Origin: Williamsia serinedens | Lineage (GTDB): Bacteria > Actinomycetota > Actinomycetes > Mycobacteriales > Mycobacteriaceae | Direction: 5' to 3' | DNA: 64,000 nucleotides | Assembly: GCF_024171725.1 (NCBI RefSeq) | Contig: NZ_JAMTCG010000003.1 | Coordinates: 62,001-126,000 of the forward strand | Shown here: positions 35,384-43,819 of the stretch, in pieces | Layout of the letters: each line of letters begins with the position of its first letter | How positions within the stretch are numbered: position 1 is the stretch's first letter | Position numbers and translations under genes: made by a program | The notes under the pieces: generated by a model | Database searches by the model: none | Seen by the model: only the letters and a program-made list of their open reading frames with translations | Told to the model about the DNA's origin: nothing

Positions 35384-36607
35384 TCAGCTGTCGCGACGTG
35401 CCGCGGCCAGGTTGTCGTCGATCGCGGCGAGGAACTCCTCGGTGGTGAGGTAGGACTGGTCGCCGCCGACGAGCAGCGCGAGGTCCTTCGTCATCTTGCC
35501 GCTCTCGACGGTGTTGATGACGACGTCCTCGAGCTGATGGGCGAACTCGATGACCTCGGGGGTGTTGTCGAGCTTGCCGCGGTGGTCGAGTCCACGGGTC
35601 CAGGCGAAGATCGACGCGATCGGGTTGGTCGAGGTCGGCTTGCCCTGCTGGTGCTGGCGGAAGTGCCGCGTGACGGTGCCGTGCGCGGCCTCCGCCTCAC
35701 AGATGCCGCCGTCCGGGGTGAGGAGCACCGACGTCATGAGGCCCAGCGAGCCGTAGCCCTGCGCGACCGTGTCCGACTGGACATCGCCGTCGTAGTTCTT
35801 GCACGCCCAGACGTAGCCACCCTCCCACTTCAGGGAGGACGCGACCATGTCGTCGATGAGCCGGTGCTCGTAGTGGATCCCGGCCGCGTCGAACTCGGAC
35901 TTGAACTCCTTCTCGAAGACGTCGGCGAAGATGTCCTTGAACGCGCCGTCGTACGCCTTGAGGATCGTGTTCTTGGTCGAGAGGTAGACGGGGTAGTTGC
36001 GCTGCAGGCCGTAGTTGAACGAGGCGCGCGCGAAGTCCTCGATGGACTTGTTGAAGTTGTACATGCCCATCACGACGCCGCCCTCCTCCGGCATCTGCAC
36101 GACCTCGTGCTCGATGGGGTCGGAGCCGTCCTCGGGGGTGTAGGTGATGGTGACCGTGCCGGCGCCGGGGACCTTGAAGTCGGTGGCGCGGTACTGGTCA
36201 CCGAACGCGTGACGGCCGACGACGACCGGCTTCGTCCAGCCGGGCACCAGACGCGGGACGTTCGAGATGATGATGGGCGCGCGGAAGATGGTGCCGCCGA
36301 GGATGTTGCGGATGGTGCCGTTGGGCGACCGCCACATCTTCTTCAGGCCGAACTCCTCGACGCGGGCCTCGTCGGGGGTGATGGTGGCGCACTTGACGCC
36401 GACACCGTGCTTCTGGATGGCGTGCGCGGCATCGACCGTGACCTGGTCGTCGGTCTCGTCGCGGTACTCGATGCCGAGGTCGTAATAGTCCAGGTCGACG
36501 TCGAGGTAGGGGTGGATCAGCTTCTCTTTGATGAACTGCCAGATGATCCGGGTCATCTCGTCGCCGTCGAGTTCGACGACCGTGCCCTCTACCTTGATCT
36601 TGCCCAT
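35384..36607 (-). CDS. icd: NADP-dependent isocitrate dehydrogenase
   Basis: Oxidative decarboxylation of isocitrate to 2-oxoglutarate in the TCA cycle. The 407-residue homodimeric type II (eukaryote-like) enzyme has [17 protein letters not shown]-like start ([18 protein letters not shown]), [13 protein letters not shown]-like substrate helix ([14 protein letters not shown]), and [21 protein letters not shown] with the metal aspartates; [11 protein letters not shown] follows. This matches Icd1 (Rv3339c), which likewise lies next to the metY-metX genes. The ATG is preceded by GAGGAGGAC about ten bases away. The strand is opposite to metY, with the SAM-IV riboswitch between. Confidence 0.96.
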   Translation of the reverse strand: MGKIKVEGTVVELDGDEMTRIIWQFIKEKLIHPYLDVDLDYYDLGIEYRDETDDQVTVDAAHAIQKHGVGVKCATITPDEARVEEFGLKKMWRSPNGTIRNILGGTIFRAPIIISNVPRLVPGWTKPVVVGRHAFGDQYRATDFKVPGAGTVTITYTPEDGSDPIEHEVVQMPEEGGVVMGMYNFNKSIEDFARASFNYGLQRNYPVYLSTKNTILKAYDGAFKDIFADVFEKEFKSEFDAAGIHYEHRLIDDMVASSLKWEGGYVWACKNYDGDVQSDTVAQGYGSLGLMTSVLLTPDGGICEAEAAHGTVTRHFRQHQQGKPTSTNPIASIFAWTRGLDHRGKLDNTPEVIEFAHQLEDVVINTVESGKMTKDLALLVGGDQSYLTTEEFLAAIDDNLAAARRDS

Positions 36608-36807
36608 GTGACTGAACGTCCTCCTCGGCGTGGTGGCCGGCCCCCGGCGGGCACCTCGTGAGTGCCGGTGTGGAGCCGAGTCCACCGTAGTCCGCTCCCT
36701 CGACGCCGTCCGCACCGAGTGCTCGGTCGGGGAACGGGGCGGGTTGCGATCACCGCGATCCGGAAGGCTGCCCGGGCGGAATTCGCGATGCTATATCCTT
36801 GGCGCCA
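36608..36807. other. Intergenic region between icd and the SAM-IV aptamer
   Basis: About 200 bases without a gene. On the minus strand it holds the icd ribosome site and a possible -10 TACGGT (36684-36689). On the plus strand a TATATC (36792-36797 region) just before the aptamer could be the metY promoter -10. Nothing else is evident. Confidence 0.4.
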
Positions 36808-36929
36808 GGTCATGAGTGTCAGCGACAAGCCCCGGCTCGGCTGACCGGCAACCCTCCAACCGCGGTGGGGTGCTCCGGGTGAAAGACCAGGTTGTGGGAC
36901 CGGACCGGTCCCCACGGCAAGCGCGGGTC
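36808..36929 (+). promoter_or_regulatory. SAM-IV riboswitch controlling metY-metX
   Basis: The sequence carries the SAM-IV consensus elements in order: GGTCATGAGTGTCAGCGAC, AAGCCCCGGCT, CCGGCAACCCTCCAACCGCG, GTGGGGTGC, CCGGGTGAAAGACCAGG, a variable hairpin (GTGGGACCGGACCGGTCCCCAC), and the pseudoknot strand GGCAAGCGCGGGTC. It closely resembles the Mycobacterium SAM-IV aptamer I remember. These RNAs bind S-adenosylmethionine in actinobacteria and turn off methionine synthesis genes. After the aptamer, a GC-rich inverted segment (GGTCGGACCCCCCGGGC) near 36934-36950 could be the expression platform, 40-55 bases before the metY ATG. Confidence 0.93.
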
Positions 36930-36988
36930 CGATGGTCGGACCCCCCGGGCGGCGATGCCCGGTGCGACCACAAGGAAGCCCTCTCACG

Positions 36989-38326
36989 ATGAGCGATCTC
37001 CCCTACGACGGCACCCTCGAGCCCGACGACCCCACCGCGAACTGGAGCTTCGAGACGAAGCAGATCCACGCCGGCCAGACGGCGGACGCGGCCACCTCCG
37101 CACGGGCCCTGCCGATCTACCAGACGACCTCGTACACCTTCCGCGACACGAAGCACGCCGCGGACCTGTTCGGCCTCGCCGAGCCGGGCAACATCTACAC
37201 CCGCATCATGAACCCGACGCAGGATGCGGTCGAGCAGCGCATCGCCGCGCTCGAGGGGGGCGTGGCCGCGCTCCTCGTCGCGTCGGGCCAGGCCGCGGAG
37301 ACCTACGCGATCCTGAACGTCGTCGAGACGGGCGGGCACGTCGTCTCCAGCCCGCGGCTCTACGGCGGCACGTACAACCTCTTCCACTACACGCTGCCCA
37401 AGCTCGGCATCGAGGTCTCGTTCGTCGAGAACCCCGACGACATCGAGTCGTGGCGTGCGGCGGTGCGTCCGACCACCCGGGCGTTCTACGGCGAGACCAT
37501 CGCCAACCCGAACAACGAGATCCTCGACATCCCCGCGGTGTCGGCGCTGGCACACGAGAACGGCGTGCCGCTCATCGTCGACAACACCGTCGCGACGCCG
37601 TACCTGATCCAGCCGCTGTCGCACGGTGCCGACATCGTCGTGCACTCGGCGACGAAGTACATCGGTGGCCACGGCACCGCGGTGGGCGGAGTGATCGTCG
37701 ACGGCGGGACGTTCGACTGGCGTGTGCAGCGCGACGGTCAGGACCTGTTCCCCGGTTTCACCACCCCGGATCCCAGCTATCACGGGGCGGTGTTCGCCGA
37801 TCTCGGCGCGCCGGCCTTCGCGTTGAAGGCCCGCGTGCAGTGGCTGCGCGACACCGGTTCCGCGATCGCGCCGTTCAACGCGTTCCTCATCTCGCAGGGT
37901 CTGGAGACGCTCAGCCTGCGCATCGAGCGTCACGTCGAGAACGCCCGCAAGGTCGCCGAGTTCCTGGAGAGGCACGACCAGGTCGAGTCGGTCGCCTACG
38001 CCGGGCTCCCGTCGTCGCCGTGGTACGAGCGCGGCCAGAAGCTGGCGCCGCGCGGTCAGGGTGCCATCGTCGCGTTCGAGATCGTCGGTGGGGTCGACGC
38101 CGGCAAGAAGTTCGTCGACGCCCTCACACTGCACAGTCACGTCGCCAACATCGGTGACGTGCGGTCGCTGGTGATCCACCCGGCCTCGACCACCCACTCC
38201 CAGCTCGTGCCCGAGGAGCAGTTGGCGGCCGGCGTGACACCCGGCCTGGTCCGCCTCGCGGTGGGACTCGAGGGGGTCGACGACATCATCGCCGACCTCG
38301 AGCAGGGATTCCGAGCGGCCCACTGA
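36989..38326 (+). CDS. metY: O-acetylhomoserine aminocarboxypropyltransferase (sulfhydrylase)
   Basis: A 445-residue Cys/Met-metabolism PLP enzyme that makes homocysteine from O-acetylhomoserine and sulfide. [20 protein letters not shown] and [11 protein letters not shown] bind substrate and phosphate; [11 protein letters not shown] is the cofactor loop; [15 protein letters not shown] contains the PLP lysine. The long-form length (about 430-445) distinguishes it from cystathionine synthases. AAGGA lies about 12 bases before the ATG. It sits directly behind the SAM-IV riboswitch, and metX, which makes its substrate, follows after two bases. Equivalent to Rv3340. Confidence 0.95.
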   Translation: MSDLPYDGTLEPDDPTANWSFETKQIHAGQTADAATSARALPIYQTTSYTFRDTKHAADLFGLAEPGNIYTRIMNPTQDAVEQRIAALEGGVAALLVASGQAAETYAILNVVETGGHVVSSPRLYGGTYNLFHYTLPKLGIEVSFVENPDDIESWRAAVRPTTRAFYGETIANPNNEILDIPAVSALAHENGVPLIVDNTVATPYLIQPLSHGADIVVHSATKYIGGHGTAVGGVIVDGGTFDWRVQRDGQDLFPGFTTPDPSYHGAVFADLGAPAFALKARVQWLRDTGSAIAPFNAFLISQGLETLSLRIERHVENARKVAEFLERHDQVESVAYAGLPSSPWYERGQKLAPRGQGAIVAFEIVGGVDAGKKFVDALTLHSHVANIGDVRSLVIHPASTTHSQLVPEEQLAAGVTPGLVRLAVGLEGVDDIIADLEQGFRAAH

Positions 38327-38328
38327 CG

Positions 38329-39465
38329 GTGGCGATCGACCCCCGGACACACATCGAGACCGACTGGGAGACACTCCCCGACGGGCAGCTGACCCGTGTT
38401 TCCGTGGGGTCGATCGCGCTCGACAACGGCGACGTCATCGACGACGTGACGATCGCCTTCCAGCGGTGGGGTCGCCTCTCGCCCGCCCGCGACAACGTCG
38501 TCATCACGCTGCACGCCCTGACGGGCGACTCGCACGTCATCGGCCCCCCGGGGCCCGGTCATCCGCTCCCCGGCTGGTGGGACGGACTGATCGGACCCGG
38601 CTGCGCCGTCGACACCGACGAGTGGTGTGTGATCTCCGCGAACGTGCTCGGGGGGTGCGGTGGGTCCACGGGCCCGGCGTCGCCCGGCCCGGACGGTCGC
38701 GCGTGGGGGTCCCGCTTCCCGCACATCACCGTGCTCGACCAGGTGCGCGCCGAGGTCGCCCTGATGGACGTCCTCGGGATCGATTCCGTCGCATCGGTTC
38801 TCGGTGGATCGATGGGTGGTGCGCGCTCGCTGGAGTGGATGATCGGATTCCCCGATCGGGTCCGCAGCGCCCTGGTGCTCGCCGTCGGTCCCCGCGCCAC
38901 CGCGGACCAGATCGGCACGCAGACCACGCAGATCGCCGCGATCACCGCCGACCCGGCGTGGCAGGGCGGCGACTACCACGGCACCGGTCAGGTGCCGAGG
39001 GCCGGACTCGGCGTCGCCCGTCGCGTCGCGCACATGTATTACCGCTCGGAGATCGAGCTGGACAACCGGTTCCAGAACCAGCATCAGGGCGACGAGGACC
39101 CGTTGGCCGGCGGCCGGTACGCGGTGCAGAGCTACCTCGAGCACCAGGCCGACAAGCTGATCGCCCGGTTCGACCCGGGCAGCTACGTCGTGCTCAGCGA
39201 GGTGCTGAACAACCACGACGTCGGGCGCAACCGCGGCGGGACCCGCGTCGCCCTCGAGTCGTGCCACGTCCCCTGCATCGTCGGGGGCATCTCGTCGGAT
39301 CGTCTGTATCCGTTGCGGACTCAGGCCGAGCTCGCCGAGCAGCTCGCCGGCTGCGTCGGCGGACTGCACGTCGTCCAGTCCGACAGCGGCCACGACGGCT
39401 TCCTCACCGAGTTCGACGCCGTCGCCGATCTCCTCAAGCGCACCATGGAACTCGCGCGCACCTGA
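38329..39465 (+). CDS. metX: Homoserine O-acetyltransferase
   Basis: First step of methionine branch: acetyl transfer from acetyl-CoA to homoserine. The 378-residue alpha/beta hydrolase-fold protein has [11 protein letters not shown], the nucleophile elbow [15 protein letters not shown] with the catalytic serine, and SDSGHDGFL with the catalytic histidine; the catalytic Asp is in the [10 protein letters not shown] strand. The GTG start follows the metY stop by two bases, so the pair is co-translated under SAM control. Matches Rv3341. A hairpin follows the gene. Confidence 0.95.
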   Translation: MAIDPRTHIETDWETLPDGQLTRVSVGSIALDNGDVIDDVTIAFQRWGRLSPARDNVVITLHALTGDSHVIGPPGPGHPLPGWWDGLIGPGCAVDTDEWCVISANVLGGCGGSTGPASPGPDGRAWGSRFPHITVLDQVRAEVALMDVLGIDSVASVLGGSMGGARSLEWMIGFPDRVRSALVLAVGPRATADQIGTQTTQIAAITADPAWQGGDYHGTGQVPRAGLGVARRVAHMYYRSEIELDNRFQNQHQGDEDPLAGGRYAVQSYLEHQADKLIARFDPGSYVVLSEVLNNHDVGRNRGGTRVALESCHVPCIVGGISSDRLYPLRTQAELAEQLAGCVGGLHVVQSDSGHDGFLTEFDAVADLLKRTMELART

Positions 39466-39535
39466 GGTTCGCTTCTCGCCCGCGTCTTTCCCGCCTCGCC
39501 TGCGGTCTCCGCGTCTCGCGTCCGCGTAACGGGCT

Positions 39536-39559
39536 TCGCCCGCCGAATTGCGCGGGCGA
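39536..39559. terminator. Terminator-like hairpin between metX and the convergent Hsp70-like gene
   Basis: TCGCCCGC (39536-39543) and GCGGGCGA (39552-39559) form a perfect 8-bp GC-rich stem with an 8-base loop, 70 bases after metX and 30 bases after the end of the opposing gene. No T tract; actinobacterial hairpin terminators often lack one. It could serve both strands. Confidence 0.5.
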
Positions 39560-39588
39560 GCCTTGTGTCCCGTGGCGAGACCCTCAAG

Positions 39589-41028
39589 TCAGGGCGCGGG
39601 CGGGGTCTCCGTGGTCGGTCGGGTCTGCGCCGAGAAGCCCTGCACCCCTGAGGAATCGGGGTTCACCGACTCGGGCGCCGTGGTCGGTCCGGGGATCGGG
39701 GTGAACGGGTAGGGCGTGAGCGACGGGGAATCTGTCACCGACGACTCCAACGGCGCGGTGGTCGACGGCGGCGTGATGGTGGAGGTCGGGACGTCGCGGC
39801 CCTCGGTGGTGGGCAGCTGCGTCGTCGCCCACGGACGCGGGGTGCGTGGCGGGTCCACGGCGTCGTCGTCGACGGGGGACGTGGTCGTCACCGGATCGTC
39901 GGTCGGCGCGGTCCGGGTCGAGGTCGGCCTCGACGTCGACGACGCGGTCGCTCGCTGGCTGACCGTCGCGGTGGCGGTCGCGGGCGCGGTCGCCGACGTC
40001 GACGGGTTGTCGTCGTCACCGATGACGGACGCCCCCTGGACACGCACCCCGACGACGACCGCGGTGAGCATGGCCGCGACCAGGACGGCACCCATCACGG
40101 CGACCGGCACGACCGACAACAGGTCGCGGTGTCGGCGACCGCCGAGGAACTCGAGTGCCGTCGGAGCGCCCTGACCGGGGCGGGCGGCCAGGGCCGCACC
40201 GACGGCGCCGACGAGCTCCGGCGCCTCGGGGACGACGGGCTCCTCGGCCAGCACCCGGGCGAATGCCGCCCGCACCGATGCCATGGTGGCCAGTCCGCCG
40301 ACCAGGACGACCGGTGTGTGCAGGAGTGCGAGGTCCCCCGCGCGTATGCCCGCGACGACGTCGGCGACCGCCGTGACGCCGTCGGCGACGAGATCGTCCA
40401 CCATCGACGCGGTGATGGTGAACCGTTGGCCCGCAACGCTGACGATCGTCGAGTCTGATTCCGCCAGCTCCTCTTTCGCGGTCCGACAGGCGCTGCGCAA
40501 CTCGGCGCGCCGCCGCCTCCCGAGGTCGGTCATGGTCGCGGCGGCACGCTCGGCGAGGGCGGTGTCGATAGCGGCACCCGACAATGCGGTGGTGCGCTCG
40601 GGGACGGTGGCGGTGCCGTCGCCGGTGTCGATGACGAACACCGAGGTGCCGCTGTCGCCGGCGTCGACGACGATGACGCGGGGATGCGCGGCCACCGCCC
40701 CGGACTGCGCCAGGGCACGGCCGATCGCCTCGGGATCGTCGACGACGTGGACCTGCCGTCGCGACCCGGCGCCGCCGGTGGGGATCGTCCCGCCGCGGGC
40801 GGCGACGCCGATCGCGGCGACCGTGAGATCGGCGGCCGCGGCGCGGTCGAGCATCAGATCGATGCCGGAGTTGAGGCGACCGGCGCGGTCGAGTCGGTCG
40901 GTGGGGTCGACGTCGATGACGCGGGAGTCGACCCGGGTGCGGTCGTGATCGTCCACCGTGACCAGCGCGCAGTGGACCATGCCGCTGCCGGCCGACAGGC
41001 CGAGGGTCGTCGTGGTGGGGTGCGTCAT
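39589..41028 (-). CDS. Membrane-anchored Hsp70/actin-like ATPase-fold protein with Ser/Thr/Pro-rich tail
   Basis: A 479-residue protein. The cytoplasmic half (about 1-300) has the actin/Hsp70 nucleotide-fold motifs: LGLSAGSGMVHCAL (phosphate 1), VVDAGDSGTSVFVID (phosphate 2) and PVVLVGGLATMASVRAAF (adenosine motif). No peptide-binding domain follows; instead a single membrane helix (about 325-345, VVPVAVMGAVLVAAMLTAVVVG) leads into an outside tail of about 130 residues rich in Thr, Ser and Pro. The arrangement resembles actinobacterial "Hsp70 family" membrane proteins of unknown role. GGAAG precedes the ATG. Single gene, convergent with metX. Confidence 0.78.
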   Translation of the reverse strand: MTHPTTTTLGLSAGSGMVHCALVTVDDHDRTRVDSRVIDVDPTDRLDRAGRLNSGIDLMLDRAAAADLTVAAIGVAARGGTIPTGGAGSRRQVHVVDDPEAIGRALAQSGAVAAHPRVIVVDAGDSGTSVFVIDTGDGTATVPERTTALSGAAIDTALAERAAATMTDLGRRRRAELRSACRTAKEELAESDSTIVSVAGQRFTITASMVDDLVADGVTAVADVVAGIRAGDLALLHTPVVLVGGLATMASVRAAFARVLAEEPVVPEAPELVGAVGAALAARPGQGAPTALEFLGGRRHRDLLSVVPVAVMGAVLVAAMLTAVVVGVRVQGASVIGDDDNPSTSATAPATATATVSQRATASSTSRPTSTRTAPTDDPVTTTSPVDDDAVDPPRTPRPWATTQLPTTEGRDVPTSTITPPSTTAPLESSVTDSPSLTPYPFTPIPGPTTAPESVNPDSSGVQGFSAQTRPTTETPPAP

Positions 41029-41094
41029 CGTCTTCCGGAGTCGGGCCCGGCGCGGGCTGCTCACGCGCCGATCTGGTCGTCGAACCCGTCAAGG

Positions 41095-41129
41095 ATAGTG
41101 GGTCCACGACGTCCCCGGCGACCCACTAT
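41095..41129. terminator. Hairpin at the end of folD-DUF3017
   Basis: ATAGTGGGTC (41095-41104) and GACCCACTAT (41120-41129) are perfectly complementary 10-base arms with a 15-base loop. The right arm contains the DUF3017 stop codon, so the hairpin forms at the very 3' end of that operon. No T tract. A terminator is likeliest; an operator for the downstream Hsp70-like gene, which starts 67 bases away, is an alternative. Confidence 0.5.
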
Positions 41130-41482
41130 TGATCGATACCGGTGCCCAGGGCGTCGATGGAGGCGGCCATCCAGATGATGATGCCGCCGGCGACAGCGGT
41201 CGCGACGACGTCGGAGATTCTCCCTCTGACCTGCAACAACCCGACACGGGAGCTGGGCAGGAGGGCGCGCAGGACCGAGGCGAGCAACGACGCCGCGCCG
41301 AAGACGAACGCGCCGCGGCGCCAGCGGTCGACGATGACGAACACGAACGCCACGACGATCAGCGTCGCGACCAGCAGGAACGGGATCTGGACGAGGATCC
41401 AGCGGATGCGCCGCGCCCGGTGGACCGAGGCGGCGGTGCGTCCCCCGGGCGGGATGGCCTGCGGGGTCCGCGACCGTGTCAC
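41126..41482 (-). CDS. DUF3017 membrane protein
   Basis: A 118-residue protein of the actinobacterial DUF3017 family, function unknown. Three hydrophobic segments: about 30-50 ([20 protein letters not shown]), 58-75 ([17 protein letters not shown]) and 90-107. [17 protein letters not shown] between the second and third is the conserved basic loop. The GTG start overlaps the folD stop by four bases (GTGA). The gene next to folD in M. tuberculosis (Rv3355c) is of the same kind, so the pairing is old. Confidence 0.85.
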   Translation of the reverse strand: MTRSRTPQAIPPGGRTAASVHRARRIRWILVQIPFLLVATLIVVAFVFVIVDRWRRGAFVFGAASLLASVLRALLPSSRVGLLQVRGRISDVVATAVAGGIIIWMAASIDALGTGIDQ

Positions 41483-42351
41483 ACCGGCGCCCCGGCGCTC
41501 GCGGCCACCTCGGACTCGGCCTGCTCCACCACGTTGACCAGCAGGAACGCTCGGGTGAGCGGTCCGACGCCACCCGGGTTGGGCGAGACGTGCCCCGCGA
41601 CCTCCCAGACGTCGGGGTGGACGTCGCCGACGAGGCCGGCGTCGGTGCGGCTGACACCCACGTCGACGACGGCCGCTCCCGGCGCCACCATGTCCGGGGT
41701 GATCAGGTGCGGGGACCCCGCCGCGGCCACCACGATGTCGGCGCGGGAGACCTCGGCGGCCAGGTCACGTGTACCGGTGTGACACAACGTCACCGTCGCG
41801 TTCTCGCTGCGGCGGGTCAGCAGCAGTCCGATGGTGCGTCCGATGGTCACGCCGCGTCCGACGACCACGACGCGGGCACCGTCGAGCGGGATGTCATAGC
41901 GGCGCAGCAGGTGGATGACGCCGCGCGGGGTGCACGGCAGCGGTGCGGGCGCCCCCAGCACCAGGCGACCCAGGTTGACCGGGTGCAGGCCGTCGGCGTC
42001 CTTACGCGGGTCGATGCGCTCGAGAGCCGCGGTCGCGTCGACGTGGTTCGGCAGCGGGAGCTGCACGATGTATCCGGTGCAGGCGGGGTCGGCGTTGAGG
42101 TCGTCGATGGCGGCGTCGATGTCCGCGCTGGTCGCGTCGGCGGGCAGGTCACGCCGGATGGACGCGATGCCCAGCTTCGCGCAGTCGGCGTGCTTGCCGC
42201 GGACGTAGGCCTGCGAGCCGGGGTCGTCGCCGACGAGGATGGTGCCCAGGCCGGGAGTCCGACCGGCGGCGGTGAGTGCCTCGACCCGGCCACGCAGGTC
42301 GGAGAAGATCTCGTCGCGCGTGGCCTTGCCGTCCAGTGCTGTCGCCGTCAC
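41479..42351 (-). CDS. folD: Bifunctional methylenetetrahydrofolate dehydrogenase/cyclohydrolase
   Basis: Interconverts 5,10-methylene- and 10-formyl-tetrahydrofolate with NADP. The 290-residue protein has [21 protein letters not shown] (catalytic Lys in YxxxK), [13 protein letters not shown], and [16 protein letters not shown]; the NADP fold [18 protein letters not shown] and the C-terminal [17 protein letters not shown] complete the family. GTG start at 42351 with GACAAT six bases upstream. First gene of folD-DUF3017. Confidence 0.95.
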   Translation of the reverse strand: MTATALDGKATRDEIFSDLRGRVEALTAAGRTPGLGTILVGDDPGSQAYVRGKHADCAKLGIASIRRDLPADATSADIDAAIDDLNADPACTGYIVQLPLPNHVDATAALERIDPRKDADGLHPVNLGRLVLGAPAPLPCTPRGVIHLLRRYDIPLDGARVVVVGRGVTIGRTIGLLLTRRSENATVTLCHTGTRDLAAEVSRADIVVAAAGSPHLITPDMVAPGAAVVDVGVSRTDAGLVGDVHPDVWEVAGHVSPNPGGVGPLTRAFLLVNVVEQAESEVAASAGAPV

Positions 42352-42388
42352 GCGACCATTGTCGCCGATCGCGCGCCGACCGCCGGGA

Positions 42389-43273
42389 TCAGGCCCGCCG
42401 CGCCCGTCCGGCGCGCACCGTCGAGACCGCCCACGCGCTCGCCCGGGTCCGCAGCGCGGTCGCCGGCCGCAGGTGGGGCAGGGCGGGGATCAGCGGTTCG
42501 GCGACCAGTTCCGACTCGGGGACCCGTTCGACGATGTGCGGCGACACCGGCGGCAGGTCGGCGTCGAGTCGTTCGACGATGTGCGGCGAGACCGGCGGGA
42601 GCTCGGCCCGCACCCGTGGCACGCGGCGGCCCGCCTGGATGATCGGGTAGCACCCGAGGCCGATCAGCGCGGCACAGAGGTGGCCGATGTCGGTGAACGT
42701 CGGATGGCCGCCGTCGAGGAACGGTCCGACGACCGGTGTCAGACAAAGCGCGAGCAGCGCGGCGGCCCACACGAACCGCCACCTCCACGCGAGCCGGAAG
42801 GTCATGATGCCCGCGACACCGGCGAGGCCGTAGCTGACGCCGATGTCGATGACGTTGATGTCCGCCTGGGGCGCGCGACCGGAGTCGATGGCCCACAACA
42901 GCACGCTCTGGCTGATGTACGTCGCCCCGACGTGGGCGACGACGACCACGATGAACCAGCGCATCGTGCCGAGCCATCGCTCGACCGTGGCGTGGATGGC
43001 GGCGTAGGCGATCGCGTACAGGAACCACCCGTCGCCGTCGATCCAGAGGGCGCTGCGGACGAGGCTTGGCAGGGGGTCGTGCATGAGGTGTCGCAGGTTG
43101 GTCGAGCGGCTGCGCAGGATGTCGGTGAGCTCGGTGGCGCCGACGCGGTGCGCCACGATCGTCGTCACGAAGAGGATGCCCAGCCAGATGAAGGTGCCGG
43201 GGGCCGACCGCACGTACCGACCGACCGCGCCGCCGAGGCGGCGGACGGTGTCGCGGGTGAACGCTGTGGCCAT
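42389..43273 (-). CDS. Rhomboid-like membrane protein
   Basis: A 294-residue protein with about six hydrophobic segments, the last ending near residue 215, then a Pro/Val/Ala-rich cytoplasmic tail. [13 protein letters not shown] fits the rhomboid GxSx segment with the nucleophile serine in a helix, and [13 protein letters not shown] fits the helix with the partner histidine (usually HxxG). Activity is plausible but unproven. The tail holds two copies of [11 protein letters not shown], 15 residues apart (45-bp tandem repeat in the DNA, starting 42526 and 42571). The ATG at 43273 was chosen from the membrane-topology start; AGAGAG lies upstream. Divergent from trmL. Confidence 0.7.
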   Translation of the reverse strand: MATAFTRDTVRRLGGAVGRYVRSAPGTFIWLGILFVTTIVAHRVGATELTDILRSRSTNLRHLMHDPLPSLVRSALWIDGDGWFLYAIAYAAIHATVERWLGTMRWFIVVVVAHVGATYISQSVLLWAIDSGRAPQADINVIDIGVSYGLAGVAGIMTFRLAWRWRFVWAAALLALCLTPVVGPFLDGGHPTFTDIGHLCAALIGLGCYPIIQAGRRVPRVRAELPPVSPHIVERLDADLPPVSPHIVERVPESELVAEPLIPALPHLRPATALRTRASAWAVSTVRAGRARRA

Positions 43274-43350
43274 CGGATCTCTCTCGTGTGCTCTCGCGGG
43301 GGCGACGTCCGGTGGTCGTCGGCCGCCCGCATCCGGCACAGTGAGCGTCC

Positions 43351-43815
43351 GTGTTCCGCATTTTGTTCCACGAGCCGTGCATACCGCCCAATACGGGCAA
43401 CGCCATCCGCCTGGCGGCCAACACGGGATCGGAGCTGCACCTCGTCGAGCCCCTCGGGTTCGACCTCGACGAGGCGAAGGTCCGCCGCGCGGGCCTGGAC
43501 TACCACGACATGGCGTCGGTCACGGTGCACCCGGATCTGGAGACGGCATGGACCGCGCTGTCGCCGGAACGGGTGTTCGCGTTCACCGCGCACGCGTCCG
43601 ACAACTTCGCGGCCGTCGACTATCGCCCGGGCGACGTGCTGCTGTTCGGGCCGGAGCCGACAGGCCTGTCGCAGGAGGTCCTCGCCGACCCGCACGTCAC
43701 GGCCCGGCTGCGCATCCCGATGCTCCCCGGTCGGCGATCGCTCAACCTCGCGAACGCGGCGAGCATCGTCGTCTACGAGGCGTGGCGGCAGAACGGGTTC
43801 GACGGCGCGGTGTGA
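43351..43815 (+). CDS. trmL: tRNA (cytidine/uridine-2'-O-)-methyltransferase TrmL
   Basis: SPOUT-class methyltransferase that modifies position 34 of certain tRNAs using SAM. The 154-residue size is that of TrmL rather than of larger SpoU enzymes. PPNTGNAIRLAANTGSELHLVEPLGFDL is the N-terminal motif 1, LLFGPEPTGLSQEVL the motif 2, and RIPMLPGRRSLNLANAASIVVYEAWRQ the knot region. GTG start at 43351; a weak CACAGT hexamer lies eight bases before. Matches Rv3366 (spoU) in the equivalent chromosomal position. The dnaE2 stop lies five bases beyond its own. Confidence 0.92.
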   Translation: MFRILFHEPCIPPNTGNAIRLAANTGSELHLVEPLGFDLDEAKVRRAGLDYHDMASVTVHPDLETAWTALSPERVFAFTAHASDNFAAVDYRPGDVLLFGPEPTGLSQEVLADPHVTARLRIPMLPGRRSLNLANAASIVVYEAWRQNGFDGAV

Positions 43816-43819
43816 GCGC

